Positions 1 to 13,900 of a stretch of DNA of 64,000 bases are shown piece by piece. The position numbers and the translations under genes are program-made. The DNA comes from Ascidia mentula (Eukaryota > Chordata > Ascidiacea > Phlebobranchia > Ascidiidae): NCBI GenBank assembly GCA_947561715.1, contig OX387199.1, positions 5,337,001 through 5,401,000 of the forward strand. Direction: 5' to 3'. Within the stretch, counting starts at the first letter, position 1, and the number at the start of each line of letters is the position of its first letter. Under the pieces are notes generated by a model that saw only the letters and a program-made list of their open reading frames with translations, ran no database searches and was not told the DNA's origin.

Positions 1-1998
1 CTTTCAGGCCAAATGTAATTAGTTTTGCAGTGGTTTCTGCAACCGTGGAATCGGTGTGCTGCGAGCTTGTCGCCACAGGAGAAGTATTTGCTGGTGCAAT
101 GGTTGTTGCAAATGTAGAATTGGTCACTGGTGCAGTGGTTTCACGAATCGTTGAATTGGTCACTGGAGTGACTGTTTCCGCCACTGAAGAAGTAGTTACT
201 GGTGAACTGGTTTGTGCAAATGTTGTGTTCGTCATTGATGTGGCTGTTTCTGCCACTGTGGAGAGATTAGCTTGTACACTGGTTGTTGTAATTTGAGAAG
301 TTGTCGCTGGTCCTGTGGTTTCAGATAATGTAGAGTTGGTCACTGAGGCATCTGTTTCAGTCACCAAGGAAGGTGTCGGGTTAGTTGTGGCTTCAAGGCC
401 AAAGGTAACTAGTTTCTCACTGGTTTCTGCAATAGTGGAATTGGTTGACTGCAAGGCTGTTGTCACTGGAGTATTTTCGTGTGTAGCGGTTGTTACAAAC
501 TGAAAAGTGGTTACTGGTACAGTACTTTGTACAATTGCGGAAATGGTCGTTTCTGCAACAGGTGTAGTGGAAACTGGTACAGTGGTTTCTGCAATTGCGG
601 AAATGGTCGTTTCTGCAACAGGTGTAGTGGAAACTGGTACAGTGGTTTCTGCAATTGCGGAAGTGGTCGTTTCTGCAACAGGTGTAGTGGAAACTGGTAC
701 AGTGGTTTCTGCAATTGTGGAAGTGGTCGTTTCTGCAACAGGTGTAGTGGAAACTGGTACAGTGGTTTCTACAATTGCGGAAGTGGTCGTTTCTGCAACA
801 GGTGTAGTGGAAACTGGTACAGTGGTTTCTGCAATTGTGAAAGTGGTCATTTCTGCAACAGCTGTAGTGGAAACTGGTACAGTGGTTTCTGCAATTGCTG
901 AAGTGGTCGTTTCTGCAACAGCTGTAGTGGAAACTGGTACAGTGGTTTCTACAATTGCGGAAGTGGTCATTTCTGCAACAGGTGTAGTGGAAACTGGTAC
1001 AGTGGTTTCTGCAATTGTGAAAGTGAAAGTGGTCGTTTCTGCAACAGGTGTAGTGGAAACTGGTACAGTGGGTTCAACAACTGCTGAAGTGGTCGTTTCT
1101 GCAACAACTGTAGTGGAAACTGGTACAGTGGTTTCTACAATTGCGGAAGTGGTCGTTTCTGCAATTGTGAAAGTGGACGTTTCTGCAACAGGTGTAGTGG
1201 AAACTGGTACAGTGGTTTCTGCAATTGTGAAAGTGGACGTTTCTGCAACAGGTGTAGTGGAAACTGGTACAGTGGTTTCTACAATTGCGGAAGTGGTTGT
1301 TTCTGCAACAGGTGTAGTGGAAACTGGTACAGTGGTTTCTGCAATTGTGGAAGTGGTCGTTTCTGCAACAGGTGTAGTGGAAACTGGTACAGTGGTTTCT
1401 GCAATTGCGAAAGAGTTCGTTTCTGCAACAGTTGTAGTGGAAACTCGCACAGTGGTTATTGGTGACGTAGATTGCGTACCACCTGACACATTAACTAATG
1501 TGGTTTTCGGTGAAGTTGTTGCTTCGAAGCCAAAAGTAATTACTTGCGCTGACGTGTGCGGAATGGCAGAAGTAGTTTCTGCTGTAGATGTAGCAAAATC
1601 TGCACTTGTAGTTATTGGTGCAGTTGTTTTAACGACAGTGGAAGTGACATCTGTATTGCTGTCAATACTGGTAACAGACACAGGAGTGGTCGTGAAAGCC
1701 GGGCCAGATGTTTGAGGCACTGTAAAAGTAGATACTTGTCCACTGCTAGTGCTGGTAAACACAGGTGTTGTTTCAGAGGCAGGTTTTGAAGTCAGTGTAG
1801 TAATTGCCCCAGAACTAGCATCGCTGGTTCCGATTGGTGAAATGGTGGCCAAAGTAGTAGATTGAGTTGAAACAATTGTGTGTGGCGATGAAGTATCAGC
1901 AGATACCGTGGTAGAAATTGTGCTTTCGGTTTGAGTTGTTGCAGCAGAAGTCGTCTCAACAGTGGTAGTTGTAACGGGAGTCACAGTTATTACTTTAA
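1..1998 (-). other. Mucin Thr/Ser-rich exon, open at the window edge
   Basis: Acceptor TTTCCAACAG at 1999 continues in phase 1 from the last FN3 exon. The frame then stays open to position 1 with very high Thr, Ser, Pro and Val and almost no Cys (for example [15 protein letters not shown]). Such PTS regions are densely O-glycosylated. The core (about 500-1450) is a 60-bp tandem repeat described separately. The antisense strand is also open (402 codons), which I treat as a composition effect. Confidence 0.8.
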
Positions 1999-4900
1999 CT
2001 GTTGGAAATGGAACATGCTGGTGATTATTTCTTTTTAACCGAATAACTACTGGCAGTATTTTTCACTGCGAGCTGAGCTACATTAATCAAGCTAGTTATA
2101 CCAGCAGATCATTTTGGCAAATTTTGTCGACAAATGGTCAAATTAAATCCCATGAACACGAAGCAACAAACTCGATACCAGATTTGTAATGTGATTTCAT
2201 CTTGGAGAAGCTTGTGTTCTGCTCAATAGCAAGCGACCTTAACCGACCTTACTACAGGTCGATGTATGTTACACCTAACGCCCTCTGTCATGCATACTTT
2301 GCCTTTTGTTAATTGGTTTAGTGGCACTAACTACTGATACTTACATGTGGTGGATTGAATGGCGCTGGCCAGACCGGCATGGTTGGTTTGAATGAGGATG
2401 GTATACTCTTGACCAGGTGAGAGACCACTGAATGTGGCATTTGTACCAGTTCCTGTAACCAGAGAAGACGATTTTTAATGTTTAAACGGACAAATACAAG
2501 ATGTACAGGAAACCTTCGTTACTCCGTGTGGTTTTAATTATTACCAATCAAAAAGGGCAGTTCTGCTGTAGTCAATTTACTTGATTGTAAAGATTTAATC
2601 CCACTACACTTTATGAAAAACCACGCTTCATAGAGTTCACGACAAGACACGCCAACTTAAATATTTCTTCGGGTTTGGGTAAAAAACTTACCAAGGGTAA
2701 ACATCGGTCCTACTGGGGAGATGGAAAGAGTGTAGTTGGTTGCACCACCAACAGATGGTGGCGACCATGAAACAACCACATCACCATATACAGTGCCAGC
2801 TTCAGTTATGAAACTTATTGGTGGTCCAGGTTCTGCAAAGGATAAATTTATCAACAAGGGACAAGACGACCTTACCTTCCTTTGCTGTTATAACATAAAT
2901 TTGTATTTAAGTTTAGTTTCTATTCAGTTTACCCAAACTAGCTCAACTAGTGGCAGTTCTAAAAAAATCCTACATAGCCAATTTAACCAAACAAGTGGAC
3001 ATGGGGTAACTTACGCGTATATTGGACAACATTCGCTTCGGCTGAACTTCCAGCAAATACTGTTGCGACTGATATTGTGTATTGTGTTCCCGCAGTTAAA
3101 CCAGATACAGTTGCCTGCAAGGAATTTGTTGTTTTTGTGAGTCATGTGGAAAGATCAACAAAAACAAGTCTGATATAAACATTAAGTATTATTGTTTGTG
3201 GAATCACTACATTTATTAGCATCTAAATATGTAAGCGAATACCATAATAGTCATTGCTGGCACATTTTGCCACATTTTGCCGTCCAAGCAATCCTAGGTA
3301 CGTTTTACGTTTAAAAACCTTTATCAAAATTGAAAAATTGCAATTAAAAACGTACAGTGGTTGTGGTGTTGTCCACGGTAAACGCCATCAGATCTGCTGG
3401 TAGCACAGATACTCTGTACTCTTTCACTGGCACAGCATCCACCGGTCTCATCCATTGAACCTGCGCCAAGCAATTTTGATGGTCATGAATTTGAGTGCAA
3501 ACATTTTAAAGAAAAAATTCCTGAATATGAGTGCGAACAAAGTAAAAATAACAATTGAATTTACAGGAAAGATAACCATTGTTTTTTCGTACACTAAGTA
3601 AGATTTCTTAAATAAGTGAATCAATTTAAGTGTCTTAATTGGGACACACCGTTGAATGCTTACATGACCGGCCGAATTTTAACACTAATTTTCAATTGTA
3701 TTACATGACGCTTTGTATTATTTATATCACTCACAATGATGGAGTCGGTAGTGACGTCGGTGAGAACAGTGATGGTGGAAATTGTGGGGGGTTGGAGGGT
3801 TGGGAAAGTAGTGAAATTCTTTTTGTTAAAATTGCTCCTGGCTGTGCCTTCCAATGTTTGGATGTAAACTGAAACAAGAATTAAATTTGAAACAACAAAA
3901 TCTTTCTTGTTCAGCAACAGGTGGAGAGTTTCTGATTGAAAGCTCATTGCACGGTTTAAAACCATGCCTGATGTACTTCTACATAAAAATACTTTGAAAA
4001 ATATAAAATACTTCAAATAAATTGTTACTGATGCTGCCAGGCATATTTATTGCTTAATACTGCTCTTCTGGCAAACTTTATTGTATTTACGTTTCTCGAC
4101 GTTTCGGCTATTATGCAACAGCCTTCATCAGGAGGAAGTATCTTAGTCTACCACAGTGGACGATGAGGCACATAAACAGAAACGCTAAAAAGAAAGAAGA
4201 AGTGAAACAACGAAAAAGCGATAAGGGCGAACACACCTGCACAGTATACTTATCACTAACCGCACGGTTTTATCACGGTTTTTGAAGTGCGTAATGTCTA
4301 TCGGCATAATTTTTTTTTTTTTTTTTAAAATGCCGATAGACATTACGCACTTCAAAAACCGTGATAAAACCGTGCGGTTAGTGATAAGTATACTGTGCAG
4401 GTGTGTTCGCCCTTATCGCTTTTTCGTTGTTTCACTTCTTCTTTCTTTTTAGCGTTTCTGTTTATGTGCCTCATCGTCCACTGTGGTAGACTAAGATACT
4501 TCCTCCTGATGAAGGCTGTTGCATAATAGCCGAAACGTCGAGAAACGTAAATACAATAAAGTTTGCCAGAAGAGCAGTATTAAGCAATAAAATACTTCTT
4601 TCACAAAACATTACTTTAACGTTTCAACTCTACTCTATCTTTAGAGTTATGATGGATTCAATCAACAATTGAATTAAAAACTAAAAACCTCTACGAGCCA
4701 CTTACACGTGTAGGTCGTGCTTGGGTTTAAGGATGTGAAATTTGCACTGCGGGCCGTTATGTCGAGCGTTTGTGTTTGAAGTTCGGTCGCGGTGCCCATT
4801 TTGATGATGAACACTCTGCAAAATAGCAACAAATTTGCATGTTATCCTAGAGCTTATTGGACAACATGATGAACTTGCTGGAACAACCGCAAACAGTAAA

Positions 4901-7900
4901 GCTTGGAAATCGTTATTATTAAATTACAGCGACAAACTTGTGAGGTTGTCCGTTGGTTTTGCATGCACTTCGCAGCAAATGCAATTACTTAATATAGTGA
5001 TTCCTTACCAGGGGTGCTCGCAGCCCCTTTGGGGGCAGAGTTGTTTCTAGGGGTGCAAAGAGTGAATACTATATTTAATATCAGTGGTCCATATAATATA
5101 TAATGGGTATCAATAGTTGGTAATATCAAGTTTTTGAGAACGACTGGTTTAGTGTATTCAAGTTCATTTCATTTTCCACACCTGAACTGGCTTCCAAACG
5201 TCATGCCTCCCTCCCATCTCACTGTGACGTCTGTAATTGTCATATCCTCGTACACAATGTCCCTTGTAGTAGGAGGTATAAGCACTGGACGAAGCAAAAC
5301 TTGAGTTAGTATTTATCCATGAAGTTGAAACTACTGTGTGCAGTGAATTAACTTACGCGTGCAGCCTGTCCCGTTGGGGTTGCCGACAGAAGATGTGTCA
5401 GCGTAGTACTGTCGGCATGTGCAGCTGAAATAACAAATCAATTCAGGTTTATTTGCGCATGCAAAGATTTAATGGGGTTTACATGGCCAAAAAGAGGCTC
5501 TTAATAGCCTAAGGCTCCAAATTTACTCATTGTTAAATAGTTACAGTCAAAACAATGCAAGCAATTGTGACATTATACCGTGTACAAAAAACAACCTTCC
5601 TAGATTAGGTAACTTGTAAACTACCACGCATTTCTTCCACGAACAACTTAAAACACTCCTTTTTTAAACTCCTTTCTAATATTTCCCACCTGAACGACCC
5701 GGCAATGTTGACACAATTTGCATTTGGGTCGCAGTTATTTGTTGTGTCGGAGCTACATTCGTCGTTGTCCATACAATAAGTCGAGTTGAAAACGGAATAA
5801 CCTAAAAACAGGGGAGTTTAGTACACATAATTTTACGCAGTGATGGTTCATTTTAAACAAACTCAAACAAAAAAATAACTAAGAGAAAAGTCATAAGAGA
5901 AAGTTTCTGCGCATGAATCAAGTCCAAATTACATATTTGTTAAAATGTGGGGTTCTTAAATCCCAAATAAAAGATGCCCCTACAGGTTTTAAGCTTTTTA
6001 ATAAACTGGGCACATATACCAACATCATCATCCAGACGTTTTACAGTATTTAAGGCAGACACGACTAACATTTTAATTAGATATTTTGACTGGAGTAGTC
6101 ATTACACAAAAAAAGCAAACAGAACACTAAAAAAATACCTCTGCGACATGAGCACTGGTGATTCCCCGCCGCGTCTACGTAACAATCGGCGTTTGTGCAA
6201 TTCGCGCTCTCCTCCGGGGTGCAAGTTCTATTCGCCACGCAAGTCCCGTTCACCATCACGAAGTTAGCAAAACACAAGCACTCGTACGATCCTGGAAAAA
6301 AGTTACATATGTTCATGCATTTTTTGTTCAGATGAGTTACAAAACGACCAGGTTATTTATTATTACTTCAAAGAAAATAATCACACAAAGTCACCGGCAG
6401 AAAAAATAATATTTTGACGAAATGTTGAATGTAGGGTTTTATGACTGTTTAAACTGTCATAAAAAAACATAAAACTACTGTAGTGTGCATACAATTTTCC
6501 GACAGAAAACATGCGAAAGTTAAATACATTACCCCTACCCTATTTAGTTTATATGTACAGAAACAGAAAAACACATTAGAAAACGTATATTTGTCTGTTA
6601 AAAACCGAACGTACTGTGTCAAAACTAATCACAATGGATAAGATAATTTCAACCGGTGGCTAAAATAACACCAGGCAAGCATACAACGAGACCAACCCAC
6701 CAACTGTATTGCTGCAATCCTGTTCGCAAACCGAACCACCAAGACACTCGTCTACATCATCACAACCAAGATTGTCTGCAGCGAGGGTAAAACCGGTTCC
6801 GCATGAACAAACAAAAGAACCTAGAAATGAACACAAGAAAATGTTGGAAATGCCTCAGTTTGCTATGGAACAGAATGAGGTTTCATAAAACCATTTTAAA
6901 TGTTTAATTACCGAAGTTATTCAACACAAACAAAAAATGTACTTACACTACCATTGCCAATGTGAAAATTTTAACTTTATTTGCTTAGTGTCATAAGTTT
7001 CACTTACTGTCAATGTTGGTGCAAGTCTGGTTGCAATTTCCTTTTCCACCATTCGTTGCGCATTCGTTTATGTCGTCACAAGTGTTAGCAGTCATGTTCA
7101 AAGTATATCCAGTCAGACAAGCACAACTGAATGAGGAAATATGCTGTAGGTCAAGTGACTTACTCTGGACCAGTTGGTCTTAGCCGACGGGAAATTATGG
7201 GGTTGTACGTAAAATGCAAAGTAGTTGCAAGAAAAATGTTATATTCTGCATTACTGTGAGTTGTACATTTATTGGCATTTGGTCTCACAGTGCGTTAAAA
7301 ATCCAATAATTAAATTAAAAATTCCAATATTGAAATACAAGTGGGAAATTACGATTCCGCTTTAACTGAAAGTGGGAAATGAGAAAAAAAGGATAAGAAC
7401 GACTGCACTAGGCTTCTCCGTATGTTATTGGTGGGAGGTTTACCTGTAAGAACCTTGTACGTTGTTGCACACACCACTTCCTGATTGGGGAGGGCAGAGA
7501 GTTCGGTTCGTTGTACACTCGTCGATATCAACGCAAACGCCCATGGCGTTCATCATGTAGTTAGGTTGACACGGACAGCTGAAAAAAAGGTTCGGAAACC
7601 TCATGATCCATTCGATAAACCTCTATGTTTATGCAGTTTGTTAAAATCAATTTTCCAGAACTACAGAAAAGTATTAGGAGATAAACCTTGGTTAACACCA
7701 TCGCTTACCTTCGTGGCGATGCGGGCAAATTTTCAATGTAATCGCGCTTACTACAACTTAGGTATGGTCCTACTATGGCTGAACACAAATCGATCAAAAA
7801 TATGGAACACAACATGGGGTAAAATGAAAAAATGGTGACCGACTTTTGTGATTCGTGATTCAAATTATGTCTTTTTTAGAAAGTCGACTGATTTTAACCT

Positions 7901-10900
7901 CGAGAAATTACGATTTCATAAGCGTGGTCTGAAAGTGGAAAATGTTGTGGCTATATCGATACAGTAAGGAATATTACCCGACATCGTTTCACACATGCAG
8001 TATGTTTTAATCGTATCTCACACACACATGCAGTGTGTCTTAATACCTGTAGCTTCCCACGTTGTTCATACACACGCTGTTGGGGTCTGTGCAAGGTGAA
8101 ATGGTCCCGCTGCATTCGTCTATATCCTGACAACCCAGACCAGATGCATTGGAATATCCGGTCGAACACGCACAGCTAAAAAAGTGGAATACAAAAGTTG
8201 AAGAAAAAAATCTATCAACAAACTAATCGCGTTGCATCGGACTAAGACAACAATACAAAAATGTAAATGGTTTAACCGAGGTCAAGTACATTCTGCATCA
8301 ACGCCAGAATGTTTTAAATTTTTGAAACTACGTCATAAATGTTTTTTAAACTTTAAACCACATACAGGCGCTATTAAGCAAGGAAGGAATGGTTTGCTGA
8401 AGAACAGATTTCAGGTGGACGGGCAACTGGCAACATCGGTTAAGCGCCCGGCCGACATTCTGAGAAGAAAACCTAATCGGGATTCGTGACTGGTTCGAAT
8501 TCTCGGCGTGGTAAAGAAAGAAGATTTTGCTTTTTTTACCTGTAGAAGGGAACCAGGTTCGTACAAGTTTCAACAACTGGCATGCAGGGGCTGCTGGTTA
8601 AACATTCGTTAATGTCAGAACAATTTCCAACTGTTCCGTTGAAGGTAGGAGTTCCAGTCAGTCCAGCGACACAGTGGCATCTGTTTTAGCAACAATAAAA
8701 TAATGGTGATTTTTTTAATTCCAGAAATGTTTTTTGTATTTATTTGCAGACCTTATGTTTGTTATTGTACGGTGTTCTTCCGGTTAATAGAACAAAACCA
8801 AAAATCAAATTAATCGTATTTGGTCTTTTGCATTTGTTTTTTTTTAAATTTAAACAAACTTCCAATCTACAACTCAGGGTAACACGTAATAGTGAGTAGC
8901 TTGCCTATATGAACCGGGGATATTTTCGCAAGTTTCAATGGTGGGAGTACATGGATTGTTGACAGTGCATTCGTCTATGTCATCGCATCGTGTATTGTTG
9001 GTTGCGTTGGTTTGGTAACCAGCCTCACAAAGACAAACTGGTATGCCGCTGAATGACATGCATGTTTGTTCGCATGGTGAGCTGAGGCATGCTGCAACGA
9101 AACGGAATATTTTGACGTTACTTTGTTTTGATCGGCGTCCAACATTCTGGAAGTTTCCAAAAGAACGTCCTTGCCGACCTGTTGGTTTGGTTTGATTCAA
9201 ATTAATTAACGTGGAGTTTGGTTTATTTTTGATACAAGCGCTTGTTATGAAGCAACTTTCAACCCATGTTGCACGAATTTAGGAAGTTTCAAATGTTATT
9301 TAAAGTATATATCAACCATATATTTCTTGCCAAAACAGAGAATACATTGTCGTTATTTCTTCTAAACTTTAGAGTTCGTGTCCCTATGGAAAAGTTCATT
9401 ACCATCAACTGCGCATTCGTCTTGTGGGTCTCCGATGGTACCAGCAGGGCATGGAGTGCAAGTGAATCCAACCCCAGGTGCGGAAACATCAGTGCAATTC
9501 GTCACACAGGCGCTTCCAGACGCGCAGCCGTCCCTGTCCGTTTCACAAAATACTCCGTCCCAAGCGGCGGTGCACGTACAGTATGGAACCTATAAGGGAC
9601 ATGAATTGTTCGCATAACATTCTTAAATGTAGGAACACTAATAACGGATTTACTTCTAATTCTGAGGATTTTTGCAAAACTGACGCTGACAAAAGATTTT
9701 GCCAAAACGTCTTGTAAATAATATTACATGTAAAAATACAGCAGAATGGGCCAATTTCTACAACTTCGGAATTCCCAAAGACAAATGCTTTCCCACAAGA
9801 TATTTTGGGCCAAAAACATACTTTTTTTTTCGTTAAGTTTTTGTTTACCACATTTAAACAGCATTGTTTTTCTCAAAAAGCAAGCTGTCAGAATGCAGAT
9901 GTCGATTACGTAAGGTAAAACAGCAATTTAGAAGTTACAAAACACGAATATTACTTTTAAACAGGTTTCTTTTTATAGTGGGCTGGTTTCGGTTTTTGTT
10001 TTTACATAATCGTGATTTCTTGTTGTAAGATTATATTTTTATAGTGTGTAGAACACAAACACATACGAAGAAACTCTTGTTGTTGTCGCTGTATGTTGGG
10101 TTCGTCGCACCCTGGCATGTACCGTTGTTTCTGCACGCACACAGAGTAACTTGGAAAGTTAAGATTGAAACAACGCCGGCGGCATCCACGGCTTCAACTT
10201 GCACGGTTACAGCTGTTACATTGGTCGGCGTCCACTGGAACAACCCACCTGTTGAAAAAGGTGGTGAAATTTGATGAAATGTCAGAGCAACAAAATTTGT
10301 CTAAAACAGGTAGTTCCCCCTGTCTGTTGACAAAGGAAAAAAATTGCAAAGTGCTGATATTTTACCACACAAAAAAAACAATGATTTGAAAATTGTTAGA
10401 ATTATTTGGGAAACTAACTGAGAAGGTGAAATCAACTTACTTGCAGACACACTTGCTGTAGGAACGTTTGCGATGTCCCCAGCCAACCTGTACATTACGT
10501 TTGTTCCCTCTGGGTCAGTAGCGTTGAGTTGCATTTCGAAGAGAACGTCCACGGCAACACTAATGACCACTGGCGAGGTTCTTTCGAATCGTGGCGGCGC
10601 GTTCACTATTTTTGCATAATGAACAACGAACGTGAGAAAGATGAAGACGAAGCAAGAAGTATTTGACACTATTCTATTACATTAAATAGACCGGGAACAG
10701 ACAGAAGAGTTCTGCCATTAGTAAGCTTCAGGAGTTAGTAGGTCATGGAGTGGTTTTAAGGGGGCTCATACCAATTGTTTTTAATTGTTTAGGAATACAA
10801 GTGGTGTTTGTTGAGGGAAATATGGACCTAAGGTAATTTATAATGTATAATTTATGAAACTAAACAAAACAGCAAATCCTTAATATCAAACAAAAAATGG

Positions 10901-13900
10901 CTGTTTTACCTTGTGGTGGTGCTGCTGGCGTGGTCCCTTGACCCCTTGACGGATCATTCGAAATCAAAACGTCCTGGAGGCATTGTGTACGACCCTGAAG
11001 AAATGAACGTGAATTTAGGTTAGATTAAAGAAACTAAAGCATTTCTTCAGTTTGGTTCAATAACATGAGAAAAGGTTTTTTTTCTGCCCGAAATCCGTTA
11101 AGTTTTGTTGCGTGGTAAGCATCTCAATTAAAGCCAATTTTTTCAGGGACAAAGCAATTAACTGATTGATCGAAATCGTAATTCTATAGAGATATAACGG
11201 GTTAAACATATAGCCATGTTATTTGCATTTTTGTGCCTCATCTTCTTGGTACATTCTGTTTTTCTAAAACAGAGTACAAAATATTTAGTATATCAGCGAT
11301 GCCAATAATTTACCGAGCAAGCTGTGACGGCCGTTTGCAATGTTGCGTTGGTGGCTGATGCAAGAAGGGCCTTCAGATATTCTGGTTGGAAATCAAGTAG
11401 GTTATAAGTGCTCCATGTCTCTCCTGGTGGATAAACGAAGAGGGAATCAGTCGCTGGAACTCGCCCTGTGAAAAAAATCCAAATTACAATTCGTTTTAAT
11501 CTACATAGGCAGACAGACTGACTTATCGATTGCGGCAAATGGTAAATGTGCTGTATATCATTAAACTTCATTTCGGTATAAACGCCTAGCGTTAAGTAAC
11601 CTACTCCTCTACTTGTTTTACGACATATATATCTTTCAAACCGATAAAAATCAATACATGACGTACAAGAATCGCCAAAACTGTGGGTGCGGTCGCCTAG
11701 CAACGTTCCATCCGGGATATATTCGTTGCATCTTCGTTCCGCTTCAGTGGTCGCGGGGTCGAATGGCACAAATGCGAAGTTGTCAACGGGGACGACCGTT
11801 CCATTGCTGTAGAGGAAATCGTTTGCGGGGTCTTGATCGAACAAACCTGAAAATTTAAACGAATTATTAAAAAAAACTAACTGTCAGAGAGGCAAAAAAT
11901 TATTATAAACATACCTTCATTAAAGTTTTTTTTTATTTACTTTAAATTTAACCTCATTCAATGCGTAAACTTGTTCATACTCCTGTAAATATGACCTCAC
12001 CGTACAAGCCGCTGAGTCTTCCTTTGTAAGTGACACTGAGAACAGTTTGAAGGGTCAAAATGTCACCATTTGTCCCGACTGTGATAATCGCCTGATCATT
12101 TCCATTTCTGAAGGAAAGCGAAAGTTCACCGTTGTTGGTGATACTTATACGCAAACCTCCTGATGTAAAACCTGTCAAAACATGGGGATTCGTTGTTTGC
12201 CGGATTTTCTTTATTTCAAAATTGTCAAAACAGAAACCATGGGTTTAGCAAAAATCAAATGAGGAATTAAAATGTGTTTGGCATCATGGTCTAAAATGAC
12301 AGAACATTGTATCGAGAAAATAATTTTTGAGGTCTAAATTTTCAAAACAACAATTAGCGGTCGGTGGTTGTGTAATGCAGAATTCCATATTTGAAAATCC
12401 GGGAAATAAGCAAAATGATTCTAACCTGCTTGGATGTTAGAGATTTGACTCGCGGTTACTCTTGTCCTGTTCATGTAAATGGTAATATTGCCGATATCGC
12501 CGTCGGAACTGTTTGCTACAAGTTGCATGTGGGTAGGGGAGACATTTGGATCTTCAATTGCCAACGCAGAAATCACTGAAGCGTTAACCAGGTTTCCGTT
12601 GATGTCACGGTTCTGACTGAGCCGTATCTGAATGTAGAAGTATTTGTTTACAGTTATTATAAGGAGTTGGTATTAATCAAGTAGTGCCACTGAAAGCAGC
12701 CTAAAAAGTTACCAGAAAATATATGCCGCTATGACGTAGCAGAAATACGTAATGAAAGATGACTCAGTACACGCGCAGTTTATTTAAACTCTGCCCTAAT
12801 GGATTTGATTAAGCCTGTATTGGATTAGAAGAGGAAGCGTGGGTTGACTTTTGTTTCAACACACCGTTGTTGTTTTGCAGCAATTTAGTCGAGCTGATGG
12901 CTGATATAACTCATAAAATTTGCTCTTTCATTAATCACGGTAGAATCTGAATACGACAATAGCCCCAAAATATCACTATACTTTGAATATTTAATTGAAA
13001 ATTATGGTTTTAAACATAAAACTATAATCTTACAATGAAAAGTACATTAACAATTTGATTTCAAACCGGTTCAAACATTCTGGCAAATTCTTATTTAGTA
13101 AGTTCTGGTTCTTACGTTATATTGCAATATATGAGAGCTTATGCCTGGGCGGATCGGTCCAGTGACGACACAGTTAACCATAGCTTGGCATTAGAGTTGC
13201 ATCCAACTCCTTACCTGCATAAAATCGGTTGCATTGTCGATCCGAAGCAAAACGTATTCTCCGATTCCAGAGTATGAGAAAAGGTTTCCATCCAACGTGC
13301 GGAAATGAGGGTCACCGAATACAAAAGCTGTTAGTAATATTATCATGAGATAAAGAAAGCTTATTCTAACAGCCATGGGTAAATTTGTGAAATTGAACAC
13401 AAAGGTTTCTGTGGAAAGATCGAAGCTAAAAGGTTTAATAAATATCCCCACAATAATGAATTTCCGGAGTATCTCGTGTTACTTCTCCTTCCTTTGGAAA
13501 ACCTTTTGGTGTTTCCTCATCAATTCGTACCTAGCTCTATAAGGATATCCTGATACACTGCGTTCGCTCGCATCACTGTTAATACCTTTCCATATAATTC
13601 ATATTTACATACGAGCAAAGCAGACAGATTTTACACGGCCGACGTTAGTAGTTTTTGCGATGTGACATTGACATGAAATCGCCAAAGGATTTCAGTTCGC
13701 TGTAATCCAGAAAGTTGAAACGCTATTTCGCGCGAATGACAACTAATCAATTTACACACCAGAGACCAACTGTGCATCAACATAACATACACTGTCTGCC
13801 AATCTGTGGCAGAACGGAATTGCGTGTGGAGACCTCAGTGTGTATGACGTAATATTGATCACCTACGCATACGTAGACGCAGCATTTGTGGTGTAAGTGC

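Noticed and set aside
507..1715. 402-codon plus-strand repeat protein
   Set aside because: Antisense of the mucin repeat; the minus frame gives Thr/Ser-rich mucin residues and continues in phase from FN3 exons.
5974..6409. Plus-strand frames across 6.0-6.4 kb
   Set aside because: They lie antisense to a phase-consistent EGF exon (6139-6291).
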